Assembly: GCA_965203375.1 (NCBI GenBank)
Contig: OZ241886.1
Span: 372,001 to 436,000 of the forward strand
Length of the DNA: 64,000 nt
Direction of reading: 5' to 3'
From: CATQHS01 sp965203375
GTDB taxonomy: Bacteria; Actinomycetota; Acidimicrobiia; Acidimicrobiales; Aldehydirespiratoraceae
In this document: piece by piece, positions 17,081 through 25,293 of the stretch
Position numbering within the stretch: the first letter of the stretch is position 1
Layout of the letters: every line of letters begins with the position of its first letter
The notes under the pieces: generated by a model
The model's input: only the letters and a program-made list of their open reading frames with translations
Databases searched by the model: none
Told to the model about the DNA's origin: nothing
Position numbers and translations under genes: made by a program

Positions 17081-17920
17081 TCACCCCGGAGACGGGTCGG
17101 GGGGCGGAGAGTTCAAGAAAGCGACCACAGCGGCGGCGGCGGTCTCGGGCTGCTCCAGGTGGGCGGCGTGGCCCGCTCCGGGGATGCGGGTGACCGAGGC
17201 CCGGGGCAGCAGGGCGACCAGCTCGTCGGCTAGGGCGCAGAACTTGGCGTCGTCGGCCCCGGCGATGATGTGGGCGGGGGGCCGGCATCGGCCGAGCCGG
17301 TCGTGCAGAGGCTCCATGGCCCCGGTTCCGCCCATCCGCAGCGACAGGGCCAGCCCGGCCGGGTCGCAGGCCAGCCGCTGGGCCCGGGCGGCCCGGAGGT
17401 GCTCGGGTCCCAGCCGAGCCTGGCCGGCCAGCAGTGGGGCGCTCATCCACTGGTCCACGAAAGCGGCCAAGTCCGCCTCGATCGCCTCCGCCCGGGCCCG
17501 GTCGGCCTCGGCCCGGCGGCGGCGCTGCTCGGGGTCGGCGATCCCGGCAGTGGCGCCGATGACGGTCAGCGACCGCACCTGGTCGGGGGCGGCGCAGGCC
17601 GCGGCCAGCGCCGTCCGACCCCCCATCGAGTACCCGAGCAGATGCACTCGCCCGTGGCCGACGGCGTCGGCCGCGGCCAGGGCCTGCTCGGCCATGGCCA
17701 GCACCGTGTAGCGGTCCGGGTCGGAGGGCGACTCCGAGCGGCCGTGGCCGACGAGGTCGGGGGCGATCACCGTGAAGCCCTCCAGCCGCGCCGTCAGGGG
17801 GGCCATGGCTTCGGCCGACCCGGTGAATCCGTGCAGCACCAGCACCGGCGGCCCCGAACCCCAGACATCGACGGCCAGGCCGACCCCGGCGGCGGTAATG
17901 AGGGTCGGCGCCGCCGTCAT
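17081..17920 (-). CDS. menH: Alpha/beta hydrolase, probable MenH (SHCHC synthase)
   Basis: A 279-residue hydrolase with PPVLVLHGFTGSAEAM (oxyanion hole), IAPDLVGHGRS, the nucleophile elbow GYSMGGRTAL, an aspartate in AGADDAKF and the histidine in GAGHAAHLEQPE. This is the MenH pattern; MenH removes pyruvate from the MenD product in menaquinone synthesis. The gene overlaps menD by 4 bp and closes the menF-menD-menH operon, which supports the assignment. It is convergent with ureG across a 16-bp gap. Confidence 0.85.
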   Translation of the reverse strand: MTAAPTLITAAGVGLAVDVWGSGPPVLVLHGFTGSAEAMAPLTARLEGFTVIAPDLVGHGRSESPSDPDRYTVLAMAEQALAAADAVGHGRVHLLGYSMGGRTALAAACAAPDQVRSLTVIGATAGIADPEQRRRRAEADRARAEAIEADLAAFVDQWMSAPLLAGQARLGPEHLRAARAQRLACDPAGLALSLRMGGTGAMEPLHDRLGRCRPPAHIIAGADDAKFCALADELVALLPRASVTRIPGAGHAAHLEQPETAAAAVVAFLNSPPPDPSPG

Positions 17921-19689
17921 CGGCCGCCGCCTTCTGCGGTCGCTGCGGCCCGGACCGCGGCCTCAGTCAGGGCCCGGCGCTGGGTGACGTCGGCGGCATC
18001 GTCCACGGGCACCACTATTAGGTCCACCCCGGGCGCACGGTCGGCCGCGGCCTCCCCGACCGCGGCGGCCAGAGCCTCGGCCGATGCGGCCCGACGGACC
18101 CGGATGCCGGCGAACCCGTCCAACCCCTCGAAATCGGTGCCGGGGGGAGTGCGGAACAAAGCGTCGAAGTCGTCGGGGTCGATGCGGTCCGCCACCGGCA
18201 GCAGCGAGAAGATCCCGCCCCCGCCGTTGTCCACGCACACTGCCGTGAGATGGAGGCCGAGCCGGGCCGCGGCGGTCAGCCCGGACAGATCGTGCAGCAG
18301 GGCCAGGTCGCCGGTGTAGAGGGCGACGGGCCGAGCCGGGTCGGCCGCGGCCAGGCCCAAGGCGGTGGAGACCATGCCGTCGATCCCCGAGACCCCTCGG
18401 TTGCCCACGACGGTGACCGCGCCCGTGTCGAACACGAAGGCGTCGAGGTCTCGCACCGGCAGCGAGTTGGAGGCCAGCAGCACCGACCCGGATGGCAGGG
18501 AGGCGACCACAGTCCGGGCCGTTAGGGCCGACAGCAGCGGCCCGGCCGCGATCTCTCGGTCCAGGGCTGACCGGGCCTGCGACTCCAGGCGGGCCCAGGC
18601 GTCCAGCCAGTCCCGGCGCTCGGCGCTCCGCTCGGGGGCCAGGGCGGCACCGAGGCCGAGCCGGTCCACCGGGGCCTGGACCCAGCCGGTGAGCCGCAGG
18701 GCGGGGGCGGCCAGTCGGCGGCGGTCGGCGGGGTCGATCACCACCACGTGCTCGGGCCGGGTCCGCTCCAGCCAGAGCCGCACCGGCTTGGTGGTGGGGG
18801 TCCGGCCGACCATGACGACAGCGTCGGGCTGCATCCGGCGGGCGAGGGCCTCGTCACTCAGCAAGTGATCGGCGGTAGTGACCACACAGGCCCCGGTCTG
18901 GCCCAGGCCAGGCCCCCGGATGTGGGAGATCGGCTCGCCGATGAGGGGCCAGCCCGCCCGAGCGGCCAAATCGGCCGCAGCCGCGGCCCAGGCCCGCTCG
19001 GCCTCCAGCCCGCCCGCGGGCCAGGGCCCGGCCACCACCACTCCCCGCTCGCAGCCCTCGATCAGCTCGGCCAGCAGTGGGCTGGTGGAGTCGGCAGCGG
19101 TCTCGGACGGGACGGCGGCGGAGGCCTCGGAGCTCTCGGGGAGCCATTCGCGGTTGGCAGGAGGCTCGAGGGGCTCGCGGAAGGGCCAGTTGAGATGGAC
19201 CGGGCCGGGGTCGGGCCCAGTGGCGGCCGCGTAGGCGGATTCGGCCCATCCGGGCGCGGCCGCAGCCGAAGTGGAGTCAGGGACGGGGAGGTCGCAGTCC
19301 CAGCGGACGGCCGGCCGGTACAGGCTGATCTGGTCGATGGTCTGGGGCTCGCCCCAGCCCCGCCGCTCGGGGGGGCGGTCGGCAGTGCAGGCGATGAGGG
19401 GCACCCCGGCGTGATGAGCCTCGACCACGGCTGGCAGGTAGTTGGCCGCGGCCGTGCCCGAGGTACACACCAGCACGGCCGGCCGGCCCGTGGCCCGGCC
19501 CAGCCCCAAGGCGAAGAATCCAGCCGACCGCTCATCGATCTGAATCCAGGTTCGCAGGCCGCCGCAGGCGTGGAAGCACAGAGCCAGCGGCGCCGACCGC
19601 GACCCGGGGCTGATCACCGCATCGGTCACTCCCAAGGCGGCCAGCCGAGCCGCGAAGGCAGCCGCCGCGGCGTAGGCGTCCTCGCTCAC
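17917..19689 (-). CDS. menD: MenD, SEPHCHC synthase (ThDP enzyme)
   Basis: A 590-residue thiamine-diphosphate enzyme that joins isochorismate and 2-oxoglutarate. It has VISPGSRSAPLAL at the N-terminus, QIDERSAGFFALGLGRATGR with the catalytic Glu region, PAVLVCTSGTAAANYLPAV, ADRPPERRGWGEPQTIDQ, and the ThDP motif GDLALLHD...VCVDNGGGGIFSLLP. The length is slightly above average because of alanine-rich linkers. It overlaps menF upstream and menH downstream by 4 bp each, so the three are translationally coupled. Confidence 0.96.
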   Translation of the reverse strand: MSEDAYAAAAAFAARLAALGVTDAVISPGSRSAPLALCFHACGGLRTWIQIDERSAGFFALGLGRATGRPAVLVCTSGTAAANYLPAVVEAHHAGVPLIACTADRPPERRGWGEPQTIDQISLYRPAVRWDCDLPVPDSTSAAAAPGWAESAYAAATGPDPGPVHLNWPFREPLEPPANREWLPESSEASAAVPSETAADSTSPLLAELIEGCERGVVVAGPWPAGGLEAERAWAAAAADLAARAGWPLIGEPISHIRGPGLGQTGACVVTTADHLLSDEALARRMQPDAVVMVGRTPTTKPVRLWLERTRPEHVVVIDPADRRRLAAPALRLTGWVQAPVDRLGLGAALAPERSAERRDWLDAWARLESQARSALDREIAAGPLLSALTARTVVASLPSGSVLLASNSLPVRDLDAFVFDTGAVTVVGNRGVSGIDGMVSTALGLAAADPARPVALYTGDLALLHDLSGLTAAARLGLHLTAVCVDNGGGGIFSLLPVADRIDPDDFDALFRTPPGTDFEGLDGFAGIRVRRAASAEALAAAVGEAAADRAPGVDLIVVPVDDAADVTQRRALTEAAVRAAATAEGGGR

Positions 19690-21665
19690 CCGGCCTCGCT
19701 CACCCTACCGGGGTCGTCGAGGGCGTTGAGCAGGGCTTGGAGCTTGACCGAGGTCTCGGCCAGCTCCCCGGCGGGAGTGGAGCCGGACACCACCCCGGCC
19801 CCGGCGAACAGGCGCAGGCCGTCGGCGGTGGCCAGCATCGACCGCAGCGCCACCCGCAGCTCGCCGTTGCCGTCCAGGTCGCACCAGCCCACCGGGGCCG
19901 CGTACCAGCCCCGGTCGAAGGCCTCGTGGGCCTCGATGAAGGCCAGGGCGGCGTCGAGGGGGGCGCCGCCGGTGGCCGGGGTCGGGTGCAGCACTCCGGC
20001 CACCCTGAGCACGTCCATGTCGTTGACCCCGCCGGAGCGCTGCCGCACCCGGGAGGTGATGGGGGTGCGGAGGTGCTGGAGGTTGGCCAGGGTCAGTATC
20101 TCCGGCTCGGTCGGGGTCGGGTCCACCAGCCCCAGCCCCTCCAGCCCAGCGGTGATGGCCTCCACCACGAACCGGTGCTCGGCCCGTTCCTTGGCTGAGG
20201 CCAGCAGTCCCTCCGCAAGCTGGGCGTCAGAGGCGTCGTCGGTGCCCCGAGCGGCGGTTCCGGCCACGGCGGAGGTGCAGAGCCGATGCCCGTCCAGCAC
20301 GGCCAGCTCCTCGGGGGTTGCCCCCAGGAAGGTGGCGGCGCCGGCGGTGAAGGCGAAGACGGCGCAGTTGGGGTTGCGGCGGCGCAGGGCGTCCAGCACC
20401 GTCACCGGGTCGGGTCCGGCGCCCAGCGCGAGCATCCGGGCGCACACCACCTTGTCCAGCTCGCCCCGGCCCACCGCATCGATCCCCCGGCCGACCAGCT
20501 CCAGGTAGGCCGGGTCGTCGCTGCCGGGAGTTGAGGACTGGGGCTGGGCCGCCCGGGCCGCGCCGGTCCCGCCGTCGGGCCGGCTTGAGGCACCGTCGCC
20601 CGGGTGCTCCGCGGCGGGTGGGGCCGTCGTGAGGCCCGAGTCAGCCGACCGGGGCTTCAGGTCCGGGCCGGTCGCCGCGGCGGAGTCCAGCTCAGCTAGC
20701 TCTTGGCCCAAGCCGGTCGCTCCGGCGGCGGAGTCCAACTCGGCCAGCTCCCGGTCCAGGGCGGCCACCGCGGCCGACTCGTCGCCGTCGGGCCCGATCC
20801 GAGCCGCCTTCAGCGCCCAGGTGCCGTCGGGCCGGTCGATCACCGTCAGCTCGGGCAGCACCAGCCGGCAGTCCCCGAAGCCGGTCCAGTCCGGGGGCCG
20901 GGAGTCGGGTTCGGAGCAGGGGCGGAAGGAGAACCCGCCGACCAGCACCGGGGCCGGGGCGGACGCCGGCCCGTGGCGGCGGACTCGGGCGGCCAGCACG
21001 GCCCGGGCCGCCGATGCGGCCGAGAACCGGTCGGGGCCGGACGGCTCCAGCACCTCCACCGCGCCCACCGCGGCCATCCCCGCGCCGGCGTCGGGCTGGA
21101 GCCACAGGCTGCGATGGAAGTCGGGGGCGGCGGCGTAGACGGCGAGCGGGTCCACCCGCTGGTCGAGGCGGCGGGAGCACACCACCACCGCCCCCGGCGA
21201 GGTCGCCGCCGCGCCTCCGGCCCGGCTGAGGGCCCGGGCCACCAGGGTCCGCTCGAAGTGCTTGGCCACCAGGTCGGTCACCACCGGCGCCAGCCGCTGC
21301 AGGGTGGCGGCCGATCCGGACGGGCCCTGGCCGGCCCGGCGGCGGGGCCGCTCGAACAACTCGATGGCGTCGTCGATCACGCTCTCGACGTGGGTGGCGT
21401 GCCGCATGGCCAGGGCGGCCAGTTCTTCGACCGCCACCCCTTCGTCCACCAGGGTCCGGGCCGCGGTCAGCATGTCGACCGCGGCGGGATCGAACCGCTC
21501 GGCGCCGTCCAGGTCAGCCGGGGCGACATCGACCGGAGCAATCAGGCCCGCGTCGATCACCAGATCGGCTATGAATGCCGGCACTCCGGCCGCCTCGGCC
21601 AGCTCGGCCCGGTCGAGGGTCCGGCCGGGTTCGTTCACGTCCCCGCTCCCACTGTCACACCTCAT
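19686..21665 (-). CDS. menF: Isochorismate synthase MenF with N-terminal MerR-like domain
   Basis: A 659-residue single open frame in two parts. Residues about 15-110 read as a MerR-type winged helix: LDRAELAEAAGVPAFIADL, DAGLIAPV, an ERFDPAAVDMLTAARTL segment and GVAVEELAALAMRHATHV; a linker with LVAKHFERTLVARAL follows. From about residue 170 the chorismate-binding enzyme begins, with DFHRSLWLQPD, GRGELDKVVCARML, ATFLGATPEELAVLDG, CTSAVAGTAARGTDDA, HRFVVEAI and HPTPATGGAPLDAAL, GWYAAPVGWCDLDGNG near the end. An 80-residue low-complexity insert with a duplicated ELAELDSAA lies inside the enzyme. The enzyme makes isochorismate for menaquinone. Starts at 21665 (ATG) or 21639 (GTG) both keep the fusion. 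Confidence 0.92.
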   Translation of the reverse strand: MRCDSGSGDVNEPGRTLDRAELAEAAGVPAFIADLVIDAGLIAPVDVAPADLDGAERFDPAAVDMLTAARTLVDEGVAVEELAALAMRHATHVESVIDDAIELFERPRRRAGQGPSGSAATLQRLAPVVTDLVAKHFERTLVARALSRAGGAAATSPGAVVVCSRRLDQRVDPLAVYAAAPDFHRSLWLQPDAGAGMAAVGAVEVLEPSGPDRFSAASAARAVLAARVRRHGPASAPAPVLVGGFSFRPCSEPDSRPPDWTGFGDCRLVLPELTVIDRPDGTWALKAARIGPDGDESAAVAALDRELAELDSAAGATGLGQELAELDSAAATGPDLKPRSADSGLTTAPPAAEHPGDGASSRPDGGTGAARAAQPQSSTPGSDDPAYLELVGRGIDAVGRGELDKVVCARMLALGAGPDPVTVLDALRRRNPNCAVFAFTAGAATFLGATPEELAVLDGHRLCTSAVAGTAARGTDDASDAQLAEGLLASAKERAEHRFVVEAITAGLEGLGLVDPTPTEPEILTLANLQHLRTPITSRVRQRSGGVNDMDVLRVAGVLHPTPATGGAPLDAALAFIEAHEAFDRGWYAAPVGWCDLDGNGELRVALRSMLATADGLRLFAGAGVVSGSTPAGELAETSVKLQALLNALDDPGRVSEAG

Positions 21666-21676
21666 TCTTACTATTG

Positions 21677-21817
21677 CCTTCCACCATGCGACTCACCGAC
21701 CCCATCATCCCCGAGTCGGCTCGAACCGGGCTCCGTGAGCTGCCCCCCACCGTGAGGCTCACCGATGTGGGCCGTGACGACCCGCGCCAAGAGTTTCCTT
21801 CCACCATGCGACTCACC
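21677..21817. repeat. Triplicated segment between menF and addB-like gene
   Basis: CCTTCCACCATGCGACTCACC is found at 21677-21697 and identically at 21797-21817; a degenerate copy (CCACCGTGAGGCTCACCGA) sits between, ending at 21765. The units fill the divergent promoter region and could be operators or another start-region duplication. Confidence 0.8.
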
Positions 21818-21840
21818 CATCCCGCCCAGGAGGCTGGGCC

Positions 21841-24800
21841 ATGACCGCTGGCACCGTCGCCCCGCCGCATTCCGTCCTCGTCACTGCCTATGGTCCACCG
21901 GCCCACGACGCTTTGGCCGCAGCGGTGGAGAAGGCCCAGGCCGACGACCGGCTGGCCCCGGTGACGGTGGTGGTGCCCAGCAACTACGTGGGCCTGGGCG
22001 CCCGGCGGGCCCTGGCCCGTCGCCGGGGGATCGCCGCGGTGGCTTTCGCCACTCCCTACCGGCTGGCCGGGATGCTCGGGGCGGCGGCGACGGCCGCCGG
22101 CGGACGCCAGCCGGTGTCCACGCCGGTGATAGCCGCTCAGGTGCGCTCCGTCCTGCGGGTCAACCCCGGCTATTTCGCCGGAGTCCAAGGCCATCCGGTC
22201 ACGGAGAAGGTCTTGGTCAAAGCCCACCGGGAGCTCTCCGAAGTTCCAGGTCCGGGCCTGGACCGACTGGCGGCCGCCTCCGGTCGGGCCAGAGACGTGG
22301 TGCGAATCCACCGCGCCGTCAAAGAGGGCTTGGCCGAAGAGTTCCACGATGAGCAGGACCTGATCCGGGATGCGGTGGGGACGCTGGCCCGCGGTTCCGC
22401 GCCGGTAGCCGAACTGGGCGCGGTCATAGTCTTCTTGCCCCAGCGGCTCACTAGCGGCCAAGCCCGACTGCTGAGGGCGACCGCCGAGCGCACGGCGGTG
22501 ACGGTGATCGCCGGTAAGACAGGGGCGGCCGACGCAGACGCGCCGGTGAAGGTCTCGCTGGACCGGCTGGGTCTTGTCCCCGACCCGGTCCCGGTCTTTG
22601 AAGCGGCCGAGGCAGATCCGGCCGCCTGCTTCCGAGAGCCGGGCTTCCCCGATCCCGACGAAGAGGCGCAAGCTGCGGGCCTTCCCGGCACCGACAGAGA
22701 GGCGCAAGCTGCGGGCCTCCCCGAAACCGGCCGAGGAGGGCGCAACTCGGGCTTCCCCGGCAACGGCGGAGGGTTGCGGGCGCTCAGCGTCTCGGACCCC
22801 GACGACGAGGTCCGCCACGCGGTGCGGGCGGTGGTGGAGGCGGCCAGGGCCGGGGCCAACCTGGGGCGCTGCGCCATCGTGTACGGGTCGGCCGACCCCT
22901 ACGCCCGGCTGATCGGCGACGCCTTGGACTCCGCCGGGATCGAGTGGTGCGGCGCCGCGGTGCGAACGGCCGAGACCTCCCTGCTGGGCCGGTCGCTGCT
23001 GGCCATGCTGGCCTTGGGCGACAACGACATGTCCCGCCGGGATGTCACCGCCTGGCTGGCGTCGGGGGTGGTCCGCGCCGACGGCCGGCGGGCGGAGGCC
23101 GCGGCCTGGGAGCGGATGGCCCGGTCGGCCGGGGTGACGGCCGGTCCCGGCCAGTGGGCCGCCCGCCTGGGCCGTTACGCCGCCGACCTCGAGGCCGAGG
23201 CCGACGACTTGGTGGACGACGAGGACCGGGCCGAATGGGCTGAGCGAAGGCGGCACAAGGCCGAGCAGGTCCGGGAGCTGGCCGCCTTCGTCGAGCGACT
23301 CCACGACGATCTCGCCCAGGGCCGAGCGGCCCCGAGTTGGCGAGAGCTGAGCCGGTGGTGCCGCAAGCTGATTCGCGACTACCTGGGCGGCCCGCTGACC
23401 CGAAGCCGCTGGCCCGACGACGAGCAGCGCCACGCCCGGACGGTGGAAACCGCCATCGACCGGCTGGGCGAGCTGGACGGCATCGACGACCGGCCCTCGG
23501 CCGACGCCTTCCGGCAGGCTCTGCAGGCCGAGCTGGCCGACGACCCGGGCCGGCGGGGCCGGTTCGGGGCCGGTGTGCTGGTCGGGCCGGTCAGCCTGGG
23601 GCTGGGGATCGATCTGGACTTGGCGGTGGTGTGCGGGATGGCCGAGGGGATGTTCCCGGCCCGCCGCCGCGACGACGCGCTGCTGCCCGACCGGGAGCGG
23701 GCCCTGGCCGAGCCCGACCTGACCCAGCGATCCGACCACGGCGACGGCCACCGGGCACTGCTGGCGGTGCTGGCCGGGGCCCGCTCCCGAGTGTTGCTGT
23801 GCCCGCGAGGCGATCTGCGGCGGTCGGCGCCGCTAACCCCCAGCCGCTGGCTGCTGGATGCGGCCGAGGCCATCGACGGCCGCCGGCCCGGCACCGATGA
23901 CCTGGGACGGCAGTCGGGGGATTGGCTGACCGAGGTGCCGTCCTTCGTGGCCGGGCTGAGAGCCGCGGGCTTCCCGGTCCACGTCCAGGAGTACGACATG
24001 CGAGCCATGCTCGACCACCGCGACCGGCGCCGAGGCCGATTCCGATCCGGCGCCGGCCCCGGACCGGCTGGACGGACGGGCGAGCGGGCCGGATGGGGCA
24101 TCGACTCGGTGCGGCAGCGGGTCGAGCTGCAACGGGGGATCGAGCTGCGGCTGGGGCGGGGATCGAGCCGGCTCACCCGCTTTGACGGCAACTTGATCAA
24201 CGACGGCGATCTGCGGGGCGCGACCCTCCCCGATCCCACTGACCGCGACGAGGTCGTCTCGGCCACCCGGCTGGAGAAATGGGCCGAGTGCCCTCACGCC
24301 TACTTCGTGCGCCACGTGCTGGGCGTGGACGCGGTGGAGGACCCCGACGCCGAGTACCGGATCAGCCCCCTGACCCGGGGCCATCTGGTCCACCACGCCC
24401 TCAAGCGCTGGATCGACGAGATGTCCGAGTCGGGCGCGATCGCCGCGGCGGGCGCGCCCTGGCCCGTTGAGGCCGCGCGGCGGCTGCTGGAGATCGGTGC
24501 CGAGGAGTGCGACCGGCACGAGGCCCGGGGCCTGACCGGGCGGCCCCTGTACTGGAGCCGAGACCGGCAGCGGCTGCTGGAAGACATCGAGACCTTCGTC
24601 GGCTTCGACGACCGTCAGCGGGCCGTCGCCGGATCGACCCCGGTGGCCGCCGAGCTCGGGTTCGGCCAGCCCGGCTCGGACATCGAGGCGGTGACCGTGG
24701 ACATCGGAGGGGGCCGAGCTGTCCGGCTCCGCGGCTCCATCGACCGGGTCGACGCCACCAGGGCGGTCGGCACCACCGGGGCAGTCGACGCTGGGGAAGG

Positions 24801-25293
24801 GGGTTTGGCCGTGATCGACTACAAGACCGGCTCCGACCGGGGCTATGGGGATCTGAGTCCGCAGGACCCCAGCGTGGGGGGCCGACGGCTCCAGCTCGTC
24901 CTCTACGCCGAGGCTGCCCGGGCCGTGCATGACCGGGCCGGGGCCCCCATCCGGGCCGACTACTGGTTCGTGTCGGCCAAGGGCGGGTTCAGGGCCCGGG
25001 GCTACGACGTCACCGACGAGGTTCGGAGCCGAGTACTGGAAACGGTGGGAGCGGTGGCCGACGGCATCGCCGCCGGGCTGTACCCGCCCCACCCCGAGCC
25101 CCCTCAGTGGCGGCCGTTCGTGCCCTGCCGGTTCTGCGACCCCGACGGGCTGGGCACCCGCGACCAGTGGAACGACTGGAAGCGCAAGCTGGCCGACCCC
25201 GACCTCCGGCCTTACCTGGCCGTGGCCGAGCCCGCCTTGCTGGCCGCCCTCGACGACGTGGCTGGCGGTCCCGGCGAAGGAGCCGAATCATGA
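21841..25293 (+). CDS. AddB-like helicase-nuclease subunit, PD-(D/E)XK nuclease
   Basis: An 1150-residue protein laid out like AddB: an N-terminal helicase-like half, a UvrD-type C-terminal helicase half, and a RecB-type nuclease. No intact Walker A is seen (VVPSNYVGLGARRAL at the expected place), so ATPase activity is doubtful. The nuclease shows ATRLEKWAECPHAYFVRHVL, RGHLVHHALKRW and LAVIDYKTGSD (catalytic Asp and Lys). Only three of the cysteines expected for an AddB iron-sulfur cluster are evident (AECPHAYF and PCRFC). With the addA-like gene, which it overlaps by ATGA, it would process double-strand breaks. An internal short repeat (EAQAAGLPxTxRxxQAAGLPE) lies near residue 275. Actinobacterial AdnA is the other possible name. 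Confidence 0.85.
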   Translation: MTAGTVAPPHSVLVTAYGPPAHDALAAAVEKAQADDRLAPVTVVVPSNYVGLGARRALARRRGIAAVAFATPYRLAGMLGAAATAAGGRQPVSTPVIAAQVRSVLRVNPGYFAGVQGHPVTEKVLVKAHRELSEVPGPGLDRLAAASGRARDVVRIHRAVKEGLAEEFHDEQDLIRDAVGTLARGSAPVAELGAVIVFLPQRLTSGQARLLRATAERTAVTVIAGKTGAADADAPVKVSLDRLGLVPDPVPVFEAAEADPAACFREPGFPDPDEEAQAAGLPGTDREAQAAGLPETGRGGRNSGFPGNGGGLRALSVSDPDDEVRHAVRAVVEAARAGANLGRCAIVYGSADPYARLIGDALDSAGIEWCGAAVRTAETSLLGRSLLAMLALGDNDMSRRDVTAWLASGVVRADGRRAEAAAWERMARSAGVTAGPGQWAARLGRYAADLEAEADDLVDDEDRAEWAERRRHKAEQVRELAAFVERLHDDLAQGRAAPSWRELSRWCRKLIRDYLGGPLTRSRWPDDEQRHARTVETAIDRLGELDGIDDRPSADAFRQALQAELADDPGRRGRFGAGVLVGPVSLGLGIDLDLAVVCGMAEGMFPARRRDDALLPDRERALAEPDLTQRSDHGDGHRALLAVLAGARSRVLLCPRGDLRRSAPLTPSRWLLDAAEAIDGRRPGTDDLGRQSGDWLTEVPSFVAGLRAAGFPVHVQEYDMRAMLDHRDRRRGRFRSGAGPGPAGRTGERAGWGIDSVRQRVELQRGIELRLGRGSSRLTRFDGNLINDGDLRGATLPDPTDRDEVVSATRLEKWAECPHAYFVRHVLGVDAVEDPDAEYRISPLTRGHLVHHALKRWIDEMSESGAIAAAGAPWPVEAARRLLEIGAEECDRHEARGLTGRPLYWSRDRQRLLEDIETFVGFDDRQRAVAGSTPVAAELGFGQPGSDIEAVTVDIGGGRAVRLRGSIDRVDATRAVGTTGAVDAGEGGLAVIDYKTGSDRGYGDLSPQDPSVGGRRLQLVLYAEAARAVHDRAGAPIRADYWFVSAKGGFRARGYDVTDEVRSRVLETVGAVADGIAAGLYPPHPEPPQWRPFVPCRFCDPDGLGTRDQWNDWKRKLADPDLRPYLAVAEPALLAALDDVAGGPGEGAES

